64,000 nt of DNA from Vespula vulgaris (Eukaryota; Arthropoda; Insecta; Hymenoptera; Vespidae), in assembly GCF_905475345.1 (NCBI RefSeq), contig NC_066605.1, positions 3,907,547-3,971,546 of the forward strand, in the 5' to 3' direction. A program made the position numbers and the translations under genes. The number at the start of each line of letters is the position of its first letter. Positions within the stretch are counted from its first letter, which is position 1. Below are positions 10,731 to 21,915 of this stretch, in pieces. Under the pieces are notes generated by a model. That model had not been told where the DNA came from. It ran no database searches and saw only the letters and a program-made list of their open reading frames with translations.

Positions 10731-13318
10731 TTCATTAAAAATTGCAATTTGGAACGCAAACGGGTTATATCAAAGAATTCAAGAACTGAAAATATTCCTA
10801 CACTCCAACAAAATTGACGCGATACTCATAGCAGAAACACATCTCACCGAAAAGAACTACATTAAAATCCCATACTACAATGTTTATGATAATAGATACT
10901 CTTCCGGGATAGCCCATGGCGGTTCTGCTATAATCGTAAAGCAAGAAATTAAACACTTCCTTCATTGTTCGATTGCCGACTAGAAAATACGTGCTACAGC
11001 CGTAATGATCAACACAACATACGAAAAAATAACACTATCGGCAGTCTATTGTCCTCCTAATAAAAATATATCCATCTAATAATACGTGAACTTTAAAGTA
11101 GTAGAAAATAAATTCATTGCAGGCGGAGACTACAATGCGAAAAATGCTCAATAAGGTGCCAAAACAACTTCACCTCGAGGCAAAATCCTATACCATGCAA
11201 TAAGGAGCCTATCGTTAGATACATTATCCACTGGGAAACTCCAACTTACTGGCCAACTGTTCAAGAAAAAACTCCAGGCTTATTAGACTTCGCTGTAATT
11301 AAAGGAATGCACAAGACGCGCTACAAAATACAATCCTGTTTAGACCTTACCTCTGATCACTTTCCAATATTACTTGATCTTTTACAAGAACTATCACTTA
11401 CGAAACATATATAACAAAACCACTAACTGGACCAAATTCAAAGAATATCTAGAAGAACACATAAATTGTAACATACCTTTAAAAATTCCTGACCTAATAG
11501 AGTCAGCGGAAAAAATTTTACAGATACAAAAAAACAAGCATGTTGGCCACCAAACAAGAAGAAAATAATATAAAATACTTCTCCTACCTTGACTTCATAT
11601 GGCAATAAATTAAAGTGAAATGTAAAATGAAAAATGCCTGGCAAAAACAAAAAAACACAAAAGGAGACTAAATGCAATTACTAAAGAAGTTAAACAATTA
11701 ATACAAAATCACTGCAATGTATTCCATACATACAGTACAAATCTATCACCAAATAGCGATACGAACTGTTCGCTCTGGAAAGCTATATTAGAAGACTTAA
11801 ATGGCCAATCGTCCCTATACCAGCTATCAAGAAGGAAGAATCCATCTGGGCAAAAAGTTCCACGGAAAAAGCCACTGTTTCGCAAGTTATCTTCACAATA
11901 CATTTAAACCAAACGTATCTATCTCTTCTGTAGTTATTCCTAACCAATACTCTTCGCTAGCAAACGTATCAAACTGCACTGAAAACATAACTCCAACCTC
12001 AGCCAAGGAAGTCTCTAATCTCATTAATGAAACACGAAGCAATAAGTCGCCTGGAGTTGACTTAAATAGCGGCAAGATACTCAAGGAACTTGGGGCACCA
12101 ATACGACCACCACGAGCAATAAAGATGCTCACCATAATCTTTAATGCGGCCTTAAGATTGAAATTTTTCCCAGCTTCCTGGAAAAGAGCTCAAATTATTA
12201 TGCTTGTAAAGCCAAAAAAGATCCCCACTTGCCATCTTCATATAGGCCGATTTCCCTTCTTCCTTTAATGTCGAAACTCCTAGAAAAATACTACCTCCGC
12301 AGAATGAAAATACTAATCAAGGATAATAAGCTAATACTTCCTCACCAATTTAGCTTCAAAAGCAAATTCGTTACGATCGAACAAATTCATAGAATGACGA
12401 ACGCAATAACATCAGCTATTGAGAGTGAAGAATACTGTACTGCTCTCTTTCTAGACAAAGAGAAAGCATTTGATAAAGTGTGGCACGAAGGTCTCCTATC
12501 TAAAATCAAACAAAATTTTTCTCTGTGCTTTTACCAACTACTTAAATCATACCTAAAAGAGAGAGCACTTTTTGTTAAAGTCGAGGACTCTTATTCAAAG
12601 GCATTTAAGTGTACTGGGTCCTATTTTATACACTTTATTTACTGTAGATATTCCCACTACACACGATACTATAATATTCATGTTTGCGAGCGACACGGCT
12701 ATCCTAGCTACTCACAAAGACCCCATATCAGCACACCTTTCATTTTAACAATATATCATAAAAATCGAGCAACATATCATTAATCGGTGATTAATATTAT
12801 GAAAAATAAAAGTGTATGCCGATAAATGCAAACATATCACATTCACCTTACGAAAAGGTATAGTTCCCCTTGTTATCTTAAACAACACTGTCATCCTTGA
12901 AACAAATACTGCGACATACTTAGGTATTCACGTGTATGCAAGAGTAACATGGAAACAATATATAAGAATTAAAACAAAACAAATCTGCGTAGAAAGACGA
13001 AATATGTATTGGCTTGCAAATAAAAATTCGAAACTAAACATGAACAATAAGCTATTAATATATAAGACTATAATCAAACCGATTTGGACATATGGAATCG
13101 TTATATGGGGAACAGCAGCGAAAAGTTATATAGCTGAACTGGAAGCAATGCGATCCATTATCCTGAGGACAATAGTTAACGCTCCCTGGTATGTTCGCAA
13201 CGAGCAAATCCGTAAAGATCTCAAGATCAAATCAGTAGAAGAGGAAATAATCAACATGTACGCTAGATACAAAGAAAGACTAAGAAATCAGCCAAGTGTT
13301 TCAGTAAGGAAATTATAG
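10731..13318 (+). pseudogene. LINE ORF2 (endonuclease plus reverse transcriptase), broken
   Basis: The apurinic-like endonuclease runs from about 10735: IAIWNANGLYQRIQELK, ILIAETHL with the catalytic Glu, GGDYNAKNA, and TSDHFPILLD near 11350-11380. The reverse transcriptase follows: NKSPGVDLNSGKILKEL (about 12040), SSYRPISLLPLMSKLLEK (12232), TALFLDKEKAFDKVWHEG (about 12438), then VLGPILYTLFTVDIP. The catalytic FADD box reads FASD at 12683-12694, so the first Asp of the pair is lost. The C-terminal part, 12812-13318, includes TIVNAPWYVRNEQI, typical of jockey ORF2. Stops and frameshifts break the ORF in at least five places. Confidence 0.88.
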
Positions 13319-13501
13319 TTAGAAATTACACTAAGAAGATTATATAGGAAACACCCAAAAGATCTCCTTAGAACATAAATTAAAACAACTCTTCTTACCT
13401 GTTTTAAAGATCTACGGAATATAAGTACACTTTGTTAAATGTATCTGCCGAATTGTCTATCTTGGGCAAAGTGCAGAGAAAAATGGAGATATATAAAAAA
13501 A

Positions 13502-14000
13502 ATTTTTGTCATGGAATCGTCTGTCCAAATCTCATTAAAATGACCGAGTGAGTTATCGTAGGTTCTTGGTATGAGCATCGTGAAACGCATTTCTTCGAGT
13601 TTGGAAATGTTCAGGAAATCTTAGCATCATCAGTTTACGCACAAAAACAAGAAGAGAATCATCTACTTCACGGTACAAACATACACCATTCAAGGTATGA
13701 ACTTCTCTTTTGCCGCGAGTTTCGAGGGGCGCCACAGTACTAACACAGTCTTTTTTTCACGAGAAATGTCGAAAATAACAATTACGCCATCAAGCAGAAC
13801 AAGCGTAATTCTTGACCAATTTTGACGAACATGGTCTCAATTTAAAAATGAAATCTATTAATCCTATTTTTCGATTTTTTGAAAAAGCTTTATGTTTGTT
13901 TAAAAACTATTCTCGAAAAAATTTTAAATATCATTAACACGATTTTTTTCAAAGAAAATAAAGCTTTTTCAAAATTAACTTTTAAGTAAACTTTTCAATT
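13502..14000 (+). repeat. R2 repeat copy A, right part
   Basis: Colinear with about 55480-55990. Strong shared words are 'gagcatcgtgaaacgcattt', 'gcgagaaatgtcgaaaata', 'gaacaggcataattcttga' (one-base variants here) and 'ttaacacgattttttt'. The minus-strand open frame 13553-13735 lies within it, but the corresponding frame is broken in the other copy, so coding is not supported. The family is not identified. Confidence 0.75.
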
Positions 14001-14559
14001 ATTTCAATGATTAAATACAATCAAATAGATTAATTGTTGTCTAAATAAAAATGTTATACACGATTACAATCCTCATTTTTCTCTACTCTCGTTGAATAAA
14101 ATAGATCTTTATATACTTTATCAGATCAGCTTTTTTACATTTCTATTGTATTTTCAGAATACATATTCTTTCATCAGATTTATGAAAGTTATTCAATATT
14201 TCAGTTGCATTAAAATTTTCAGAATATACAAGAAATAGAAGAATTCTCTATCAAATTGGATCGATCACTTAATTTGTGAAAATGTAGGAACCATTTTATG
14301 TCGATATATTCTGCTTGTCACCATCTGCTTTAACTTATATGAATTCATTGAAATGTTCTAAGACTTTGCAACGCTATATAATTTTTTTAGTGTCACATGA
14401 ATAATCTTTTATGTGACCTAAATGTTGTTTTCTACTACATCGAAGATTTAATAAATCCTTCAAATTCAAACAGAACATTTATAACATATTAGGATGATTT
14501 TGTAAGGTCTAAGAAGAAACCCCCTTTGCATTAGTCTCGACGACTGTCAGTTTCGCAAA
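14001..14559. other. Intergenic DNA
   Basis: A+T-rich stretch between R2 and the gypsy fragment. Nothing recognisable. Confidence 0.4.
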
Positions 14560-14880
14560 AATGAGATCCTATATTTGTGCTACTTCATTAATCAGCCACC
14601 TCAAAATAGAATCACGGCGATCCTCGATTACCTCAAATTTGAGTCTATTGCTGATCTTAGGCGCTTTTTGGGATGCTAAACTATTAGAGGAGTTGCCTCC
14701 CTATGCTCATCAGATGCAACTCAGGCATTCCATTGCGAATTCCTGAAAGACTTTAAGAAGAAACACGAATAGTGCAAAATTTTCTGGAATCCCAAAATCG
14801 AAGAGGTGCTCTAAGCGTTTTTGTAATATGAGCAGAGTCAGCAGCCTATGTTACTACATCGATTCATAAAAGATTCAGTA
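14560..14880 (+). pseudogene. Ty3/gypsy pol fragment (end of RT to start of RNase H)
   Basis: In one reading frame from 14596 the translation gives PPQNRITAILDYLKF, ESIADLRRFLG, FLKDFKKKHE, FWNPKIEEVL and YEQSQQPMLLH. This is the segment in gypsy polyproteins that joins the reverse transcriptase to RNase H, where 'LRRFLGMLN' is diagnostic. Four in-frame stops (near 14674, 14773, 14815 and 14827) show that it is dead. No LTR was found adjacent. Possible further pieces of the same type of element lie at 19.65 and 20.46 kb. Confidence 0.75.
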
Positions 14881-15694
14881 ACAAAATAAGAAACTTGAGT
14901 ATCTCCAATTGAGTTCTTTCCTTCAACTTTATTTTTGACAGTAAATAACTATTCGCCTACAGGAACGGCTTTTAGAAGGTGTTTATTATTTTCGAGTAAG
15001 GCATAAGATTACAAAGATACACAGAGATTCCAAAACAAAAAAGAATCCTTTCACTTGCGAGAAATTTACAAAACTTATAATCTCACGATTATTTAATATC
15101 GTCTTATATCGTATCAAATCGCTTAAAATAACCCTTCAGTCATGCAATAAAACAGTCTCGCAGTAATGCCGCGTTATGTATCGGTAAGAAGTTAAATCAG
15201 ATGAATACCGATAGATTTCAATAAATTATTTTGCTTTCTTGATTCAGTCTGTGAGTGATTGCAATCCACACGTGATTTTAAAATCCACTCGAAATGAATA
15301 TTTGTCTCTACAGATATGCATTTCTGTTTCATCAAACTACACTAGTTGCAACCAACAGACAAGTGTGAGTCAATATTCACAATATGAATGATGCAACAAA
15401 CAAAATAATGGTTATCCATCTTTTTACATTTTTTGGCAGTAATTCTCTCTCTTCTTGACGTTTCTTTACAAATATACCTACAAATTGATTATATAAAATT
15501 TCGATAAATCATATGTGGAAAGATAATGTGAAACTTTCCATGAGAAACTAAAGAAAACAAACTCGTATTGTTATTCCTTTATTTGTAGAAATATTTTAAT
15601 TATATTAAAATTGCATTGATATTACATTAACACATATTCTTAATATTTTACAATTTTACATAATATTATTCATTTCTTATAAAATATACTTGTA
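14881..15694. other. Intergenic DNA
   Basis: No coding signal. A short word at 15302-15318 resembles part of miR-993 but has no hairpin partner. Confidence 0.4.
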
Positions 15695-15915
15695 TTTTCT
15701 TCAATTGACTTTAAATTCATGCTCGAATACAAACGTATTTTGTGTAAAATTTTATTTGTTCGTCTAATTAATATTTTAAAACATTGTTACGTACAATGGA
15801 TAATTATGTTTATACGTAATAATGTTTTAAAATATTAATTAGACAAACAAATAAAATTTTACACAAAATACGTTTGTATTTGAGCATGAATTTATTTAAA
15901 GTCAATTGAAGAAAA
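15695..15915. repeat. Near-perfect 221-bp hairpin (MITE-like inverted repeat)
   Basis: The arm at 15695-15793 and the arm at 15813-15915 are reverse complements, with three substitutions and one 4-base indel over about 100 bases. The loop is 19 bases. Such high identity suggests a recent event: a foldback/MITE insertion or an inverted duplication. No clear target duplication flanks it. It contains no coding sequence. Confidence 0.85.
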
Positions 15916-16524
15916 TCAATGTGTGTCACAACGATTATATCCAAAACGAACGTATACTACCAGGCATGTGTTATCGCGTACTAGGGATTCATCACGTGGC
16001 AGACATAATCAAATGATTTTTCCAAATATTACCTTATAGATATTCCTTTCACAAACACTTCACTTATAAAGAGTATGAGTTTTTTAATCGATATTTTCTC
16101 AATATATTGAATTCTGCTGAAATATAGCGACATAAAGGAATGTGAATTCGAAAACGAACAACTTAGGATTAGGAGACAAAGGGATAGAATAAAATAGGAG
16201 ATATGATAGGTAAACAGGCTGGAAAAAATCAAGAGGCACCATCATTTATTCAGATCGACACATTTCACAAAGTGAATTTTATCGCGCGTACACCTCACGA
16301 ACTTCACAGGATTCTTCAAATAAATTGCATTCTCCCGTTAATTTTTTGGAATGTGGAAAGCGGTATTTTACGGAAAATAATCGGCGAATTCTGATTTCTA
16401 TCTTGTATCGCTGCCCTTTTTCAACGTTATCAATGGGTTTAAAACAACATAATGCACTCTCCTAATCGCACATCGTAGTTGTTGCACGACACTACAAGCT
16501 ATGTTTTCAAAATATGTCTTTTCA
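15916..16524. other. Intergenic DNA
   Basis: Nothing identified. Open frames on both strands (16029-16232 and 16203-16394) have no recognisable motif. Confidence 0.4.
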
Positions 16525-17220
16525 AAGTACTTGATCATATTACGGGAACCATCAAGAAAGAAACTCCGAAGTATTAGCTATTATATATAGCCTACGTTAG
16601 TAAAGCTCGAAAAAGAAATTACAAAAGGATCGGTATCAAGAAAGAAAGAAACTCCAACGTACCAGCATAGTCTACACAAATTTTTAATTGGTGGAATTCA
16701 AAAAAGAAATTCCAAAAGAATCGCTATGTGTAGACTACAAAAAATAGAAACAGCGATCCTCATTATATCGAACACAAATGAATATATCCCAAATGCAGAT
16801 CTGGTTTCAAAATCGTCAAATGAAGTATAAGAAGGATGTCTCAAAGAATATGAAAAATTTGAGTACAACCACGCAATAAACAGGGAAAAATTAAACAAAA
16901 ATCGAACTTCACGGAAAAATATGAAGAAATTAATATGTACATATAAATATCTGGTGCCACCGAATTCGATACCTTCTCTAACAGAACACCTGTTATTCTG
17001 GAAATTGTAAGAGATGCCGTTAGAGAATTACTATGACAATAATCAATAACCACAAAATTAACCCTACGTTATCAACGCTGGGATAAAATCATGGTGTTTA
17101 TCCTCCAGTGAACGTTGCCATGCAACTTAAAATAATTATAAAGATAATTATTATAATAATATTTACTACTGACTGATAAGAACACGAAACAGCAGATCGA
17201 TTAAAGAACAGAACACATAT
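16525..17220 (+). pseudogene. Decayed homeobox gene segment, Hox3/zen-like (copy 1)
   Basis: Homeodomain proteins are DNA-binding transcription factors. One reading frame from 16652 to 16837 follows the homeodomain from N-arm to helix 3. It reads RTSIVYTNF, then a stop where Gln is expected, then LVEFKKEI for helix 1. After a second stop it continues NISQMQIWFQNRQMKYKKD, the recognition helix with the invariant WFQN. The YKKD ending is typical of Hox3/zen rather than the WKKE of central Hox proteins. A partial duplicate of the helix 1 region lies just upstream (about 16547-16630, LVKLEKEI). The segment is related along its length to 21916-22585, which has the same break-up, so both are read as pseudogenes. 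A divergent but functional gene is unlikely given the stops inside the domain. Confidence 0.75.
16547..16724 (+). repeat. Internal tandem duplication of the homeobox 5-prime part
   Basis: Units of about 85-95 bp at 16547-16630 and 16631-16724 share 'atcaagaaagaaactcc', a 'Y..LV.(L/F).KEI.K.S' coding pattern and the 'aaaagaaatt' core. Only the second unit continues into helix 3. Confidence 0.6.
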
Positions 17221-18244
17221 CCTTCTGAAAAGTATGTATATAAGATACCTATAGAGTACTACTACGAAAACAATCAACGATCTGTTAATAAAACAACAGG
17301 AAGAATCGAATCAACCTGGAATTTAACTTTAAAGATAAATAATACAGCCGACCATATTAGGAAACAGGTAAGCACACTTAAACGCAATTGTGATAAGTGT
17401 AGAAAATCAGAAAAACATATCAGGCAGGGGATAGAGGGATCATAAGAAATTTTGAGCATACTGGTAATCAATCAACTTTAACTGCCCCTATAAAATAATA
17501 AAAATTCTAAGGAAAGATGACTACTTAACTGAAGATATCGACAGGTTTCAAATTTTCTCGATTCCAAGAAACTTGGGCATTGTCAAACATGCGCTCTTAA
17601 TCGAATCAGAAGAATCTTTTATGCTGCACGCTATTACTCTTTTATATTCTATAGCCTATTATTGTATTTTCCTATTTTCGTCATTATTCTTATAATCATT
17701 ATCGTTAATAATAGTATTTCTTGCGTTCTTCTTGTACGTTTCGTTTTATTTTATTATATCAAGTTTAAGGTAACAATACCAAGAGTAAAACATAAATTTT
17801 CTTGATTGACATAATTAGTACATATTACGTATTAATATGCATGAAATTATTATGAATTAGAATATGTGACTTAATAGAGAATGGTTAATTTGTCACAATG
17901 GGCGGACTACAAGCGATAATGCATTGTTACACGGTATTTTCACGAAAGTCATAGTAGGACGAGTTGTTTTAGGATAAGTGACATTAGTCTATTTATAGCA
18001 ATTCACCTCTTAGTAACTCGCTATTACTTAATTTTACTCATTTTTCAGCTTATGTTATCCCATCTTGGGAAAATCATAATGGGCAATATTTCAATATGAG
18101 GAAACTTCGGAAGAAACAAAATGCAACGCTCGAAATATTATATGTGTTATAACAAAAATGCTGTTTATGATAACCGCCAAGACTAATATTCGTATAAATA
18201 TATCCGTACCGTAGAATGAAATAATGTTAGTGGTTAGCTGATTG
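17221..18244. other. Intergenic DNA downstream of homeobox copy 1
   Basis: The frame of the homeobox remnant stays fairly open to about 17320 (for example NDLLIKQQEESNQPGI), which may be C-terminal coding sequence of the same dead gene. Beyond that nothing is recognised. Confidence 0.35.
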
Positions 18245-18330
18245 CTAACCAGAATCGTTAAATGTACGTCGATAAAGCAAAAATGAGAAGCTTTATTCCT
18301 CGATAATGAGATGCATATTCAATCAAAAAT
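18245..18330 (+). repeat. Segment shared with 23250-23330
   Basis: 'aaaatgagaagc(t/c)t(t/c)att' followed by 'aacgagatg' / 'aatgagatg' and 'atcac' / 'atca' recurs at both sites in the same orientation. Each lies 1-1.7 kb downstream of a homeobox remnant. Confidence 0.5.
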
Positions 18331-18639
18331 TCTGATCGAGGATGCGAAGTCTTCGATAAAAATCACGAAGCTTCACTCTGCTTCCGGATACCTTACGACA
18401 TAATTTCAAAAAGTAAATTCGTAGAAAGAAAAATGGTATAGTGACTAGAATCAAACAGATTGAGGCATGAATAGTTATTATATGCGCCTCAAACATCGAT
18501 CCCAGTACCGTCCATCGTATTACAGTACTTACTTGTAATCCGATAAAATAAAAAAAGAAAGCAAAGAAAAAAGTAAAATCAATTAGTTTTAATTCGACAT
18601 TCAATCTTCTACTCTGTCGTTGATTGATTTTTTCGTCCG

Positions 18640-18750
18640 ATCATTTTTAGAATCACAGTGACTTAGATGAAAGAGTAGGCAAATCAATATTTGCATCTAA
18701 GAAACTCTCATTTTCGAATATTATGCAACTATTTCAAACACTTTTGGAAA
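18640..18750 (+). repeat. Segment shared with 21055-21165
   Basis: Both contain 'gacttagat', 'caaatcaat' and 'cattttcgaatatta' in the same order and spacing. This is a dispersed or duplicated segment of unknown type. Confidence 0.5.
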
Positions 18751-18988
18751 AGACACCCGAATTTTCAAGAACGAATTCCAATTAATTATGGAATTGAAAT
18801 ACCCGAATAATTAAACCGGGACTGCCGCCAGTAACTTATACACATTGAAAGAAAATAAAACATGACAAGTACTTTAAGGCAAAGGGCGATCAACGATCTT
18901 ATCACGAGGAACTATATACTCTGGAACGATTCTTCTCACAAAACTCCTTTCTGCTTTTCCACTTCACAGATTAGATCTAATAGCTTTT

Positions 18989-19282
18989 TTGATCTTACTT
19001 GAAGTATTTTCATATTGCAAGATATTGAAAAAGTATTCATCGTCTGCGGCTATCACTCAATTCACGATTCTTAAATTTCACTTGGACCGTGCTAAGGCAC
19101 ATCGCAGACAGTATCTCACAATAACATTTCCATGTGTTGATCACGATGCGAAGCAGCTTCAGAAGTTAGATACAAGATTTTGGATACAAAAAGATATTCC
19201 ACAGATAAAAAGAAACCAATTCACCACAAAAGAGTTTGAATATAACAATCATTTCAAAGTATATCTTTCGGCTGTCGCCTAA
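18989..19282 (+). CDS. Unassigned 97-codon ORF
   Basis: I do not recognise this protein. It opens at 18989 (MILLEVFSYC) and reads through to TAA at 19280-19282. Its C-terminal part, KRNQFTTKEFEYNNHF, faintly resembles the N-arm and helix 1 of a homeodomain with a deletion in between. The ORF lies between the two decayed homeobox segments, so that reading is possible but weak. No splice sites or conserved domain were found. It may be chance. Confidence 0.2.
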   Translation: MILLEVFSYCKILKKYSSSAAITQFTILKFHLDRAKAHRRQYLTITFPCVDHDAKQLQKLDTRFWIQKDIPQIKRNQFTTKEFEYNNHFKVYLSAVA

Positions 19283-19639
19283 GTCACCGGCAAATCAAAT
19301 TGGCAACAATGACAAAATAATGCCTTCAATGTTTATTTCAACAGCCTGTTATCTGACTTCTCGTAAAATTATCTTTATTATGTACATTTGCAGAAATACG
19401 AAGCATTCAATCACATGGTTCGAGCCAATCACCAATTTACTATTCCCCTCATTATACAGTTTTACGAAATTATACCGCAATCAAATTGAGAATCATTTTC
19501 AACAAACCCAGTCTCACCAGTTCGGGTTCATCATTCAGTAACATTTTGCATACAGATGTAAAAATTCAGCTGAATATCTAAAACATTTTGCTGATGCAGC
19601 ATCGATTCATCTTTATTGCGGATATTACCAAAATGTTTA

Positions 19640-19870
19640 GAAAAATTATAGTTCATCAATCAAGTAGGACTTACGGGGCATCCTCTGGGTCGATAAAAAT
19701 TCCAACATCGTACCTTCCCGTCTCCTAGCGGAAGTAGTTTACGAGACAAAATCAGCAACCAGTCTTGGCGAGGTAGTTGATCAAGTAGGAAAATACAAAA
19801 TATCTTTTGGCCATTTCAATTTTTGGTTAGATCGCCTCTTAAGGGAGACAGATCGACGATATCTATAATT
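19640..19870 (+). pseudogene. Possible Ty3/gypsy gag fragment
   Basis: One open stretch reads LRGILWVDKN, then SRLLAEVVYETKSATSLGEV and VDQVGKY. This pattern (LR.LW...LP..L......L......AD....) is what follows the middle of gag in insect gypsy elements. The flanking sequence is too decayed to extend it. A candidate LTR lies 600 bp downstream. Confidence 0.45.
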
Positions 19871-20458
19871 ATTTAAATAATTACAAAGAACTCCTTACTC
19901 AGGCTATTCAACTCGTTGACATTTGCTTAACAGTAAGCTTATCTTTGACCAAAGCAATCAGCCAAAATTCTTCCACATAACATCCGTGAACAATGGTTCA
20001 CCATACCCTCATTCATTCGAAAATCTCCAAACCAATATCTTGGATTTTTCTTGAATACCTAACTTAGATAGACTTATTATACAATGCCATATTTATCAAG
20101 GTCAATCACCAAAAAAGTTACATTATCGAAAGTCGTTAAACTCTTTCATCCTTACGAATTTCTCTCGACAATCAATATAAGAGTCAATAAATTGTTTCAA
20201 TAATACTGCCTTGAGAAACATAATCGTAACATAGAACTTCCTTTCTACTCTACCAATTTTGAGAGGAACTCAGGGGATTATATTCGGCAATCTCAACTCC
20301 ACGTTAAATCAATATTATGATAACCTTCCCAGACGAGTTGCATGAATTCTCTGACGTATCCAAGTTGGCAATAGCCAGCTGGATGGTTCACGTTAAGGCC
20401 ACAACTTTTAAGATAGAAACTAATAAGAAATTATAATAATAATAATAAACTATAGAAA

Positions 20459-20830
20459 TTATAGCCAGATCTGATATGCGCTGTATTTACGCTTTCTCCG
20501 TTGTTTCTGCGTGACATTGTTTTGTTTGTCAGACAGCCACCTCGTAATGGTTGATCTCGCTTTTTTCCCTTGAAAAATTTTAAACTTGTCATCGGCTGAT
20601 TGGGCCACGTAGCGAAATAGGAAGAGAAGATCGGTTCTCGGGGATCCGATGGCGGGGGAAGAGTTCAAAAAGTGACGAGAGCAAATGGATAGATATAAAT
20701 AAATTCCGCGTTAAGATCGATAAATATTATATCCTAAATAAATAGCAAATATATTCTTTAATCCGAAAAAAGAAGAGTGACTTTATTGAAATTAAACCCG
20801 TGATTCTATAATTTTTTGGGTAAAAGGATT
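20459..20830 (+). repeat. Candidate gypsy LTR remnant
   Basis: This is a patch of higher G+C between A+T-rich flanks. It ends in 'gagtgactttattgaaatta' and 'aacccgtgattctataa', wording typical of the R-U5 end of insect gypsy LTRs. The minus-strand open frame at 20459-20668 has no motif. No partner LTR was found in the window, so the call is tentative. Confidence 0.35.
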
Positions 20831-21915
20831 TGCGTAAAAAACTGAAATAGAACCGCTGAAACGGCTCATAACACCTAGGCTCGAACTCACAACTTTACCA
20901 CCATTACTCGCAAAATCATGAGATATGTTTAAAACCGCCGGTTATAAAGAGGCTCCAGTCAATCTTCTAGAATAACTTTTCGGCAAGGTATCATCATTCG
21001 GTTAAAGTACTTCATAATCTCACGATTATGATTTACTCCTAATTGCATTTTTTTCTTCAATCATTTTCCACCTCACACAGACTTAGATCACGGAATATAC
21101 AAATCAATGTGCCTATGGATATCACACATTTTCGAATATTACTCAATTAGTCACAACATTCACCCATCGATTATTGAGAGATATTCTTATTGCGAGCGCG
21201 TAGTCATGATTATTTTTGCTTACGCCACTTTGTCTCAATCTGTGCGTAGATGCTCTTTTCATTAATATACAGATTATTACGCTCGCTCATTATATTTCGA
21301 AAAAATGCAATGTATTGAATAAACATTGATTAAAAAACTCGCTCATTACAATTGACGCGATTGTGAACGGATTATCCACAAACCGACCGAAAATCAGTTA
21401 ATTTTTGAAAAATCATGTTAATTGTGTCAACGATTTGGCGAATGCCTTGTGGTTCATCTTGCGTTTAAAAACACATGTTTGCTTAAGTCAGGCACATTCA
21501 ATATTACATTATAAACATAGTTCTTTAATTTAATACTTCTTAAATTCAACTTCTATTTCTGACAAAAACTTGCCTCTCTTGAAATCAAACTAATCCAACA
21601 ATATTTATTTAGAACAAAAATTGACGAGGACGAGTGAAAATAAAACGATTGTTGAGATTATTTTACCAAGCATTACAGAGCGTAATTTTCAGCATGATTT
21701 ACCTAATAGAATCGTCAATAACAAAAATTCATCGAATTAATCCTTATATTTTATTATGATTAATGGTCACTTCTTTTAAAGTTTTCATTATTTTTTTTTT
21801 TTTTTGGTTGATTATTTACTATCAAAGAAGATCTATAGACAATTATTGACAGAAAAAAACAAGGATCAATATTTCTCAAATATTCTTACATATATAATAC
21901 GATAAACTGTTTATT
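20831..21915. other. Intergenic DNA
   Basis: Contains the 21055-21165 segment shared with 18640-18750 and a T-run at 21790-21806. No gene was seen. Confidence 0.4.

Larger units (their letters stand above)
9282..13501 (+). mobile_element. Jockey-type non-LTR retrotransposon (LINE), near full length, inactive
   Basis: A 4.2 kb LINE with a short 5-prime leader, a gag-like ORF1, an ORF2 with endonuclease and reverse transcriptase, and a short A-run at the 3-prime end (about 13493-13501). It is bounded by an 11-bp target-site duplication with one mismatch. The flanks join up in the R2 copy at 55 kb. Length and domain order fit jockey-clade elements. Both reading frames are broken by stops and frameshifts, so it cannot move by itself. 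Confidence 0.9.

Noticed and set aside
13553..13735. Minus-strand ORF in R2 as a transposase
   Set aside because: The homologous frame at 55.5-55.7 kb has several stops and shifts, and no transposase motif is present.
15297..15322. miR-993-like word (a Hox-cluster microRNA)
   Set aside because: Only about 14 bases resemble the mature sequence, the seed end differs, and there is no complementary arm to form a hairpin.
20860..20960. tRNA or tRNA-derived SINE on the minus strand
   Set aside because: A B-box-like 'gagttcgagcc' is present, but the T-stem does not pair and no proper anticodon stem or A box was found at the right distance.
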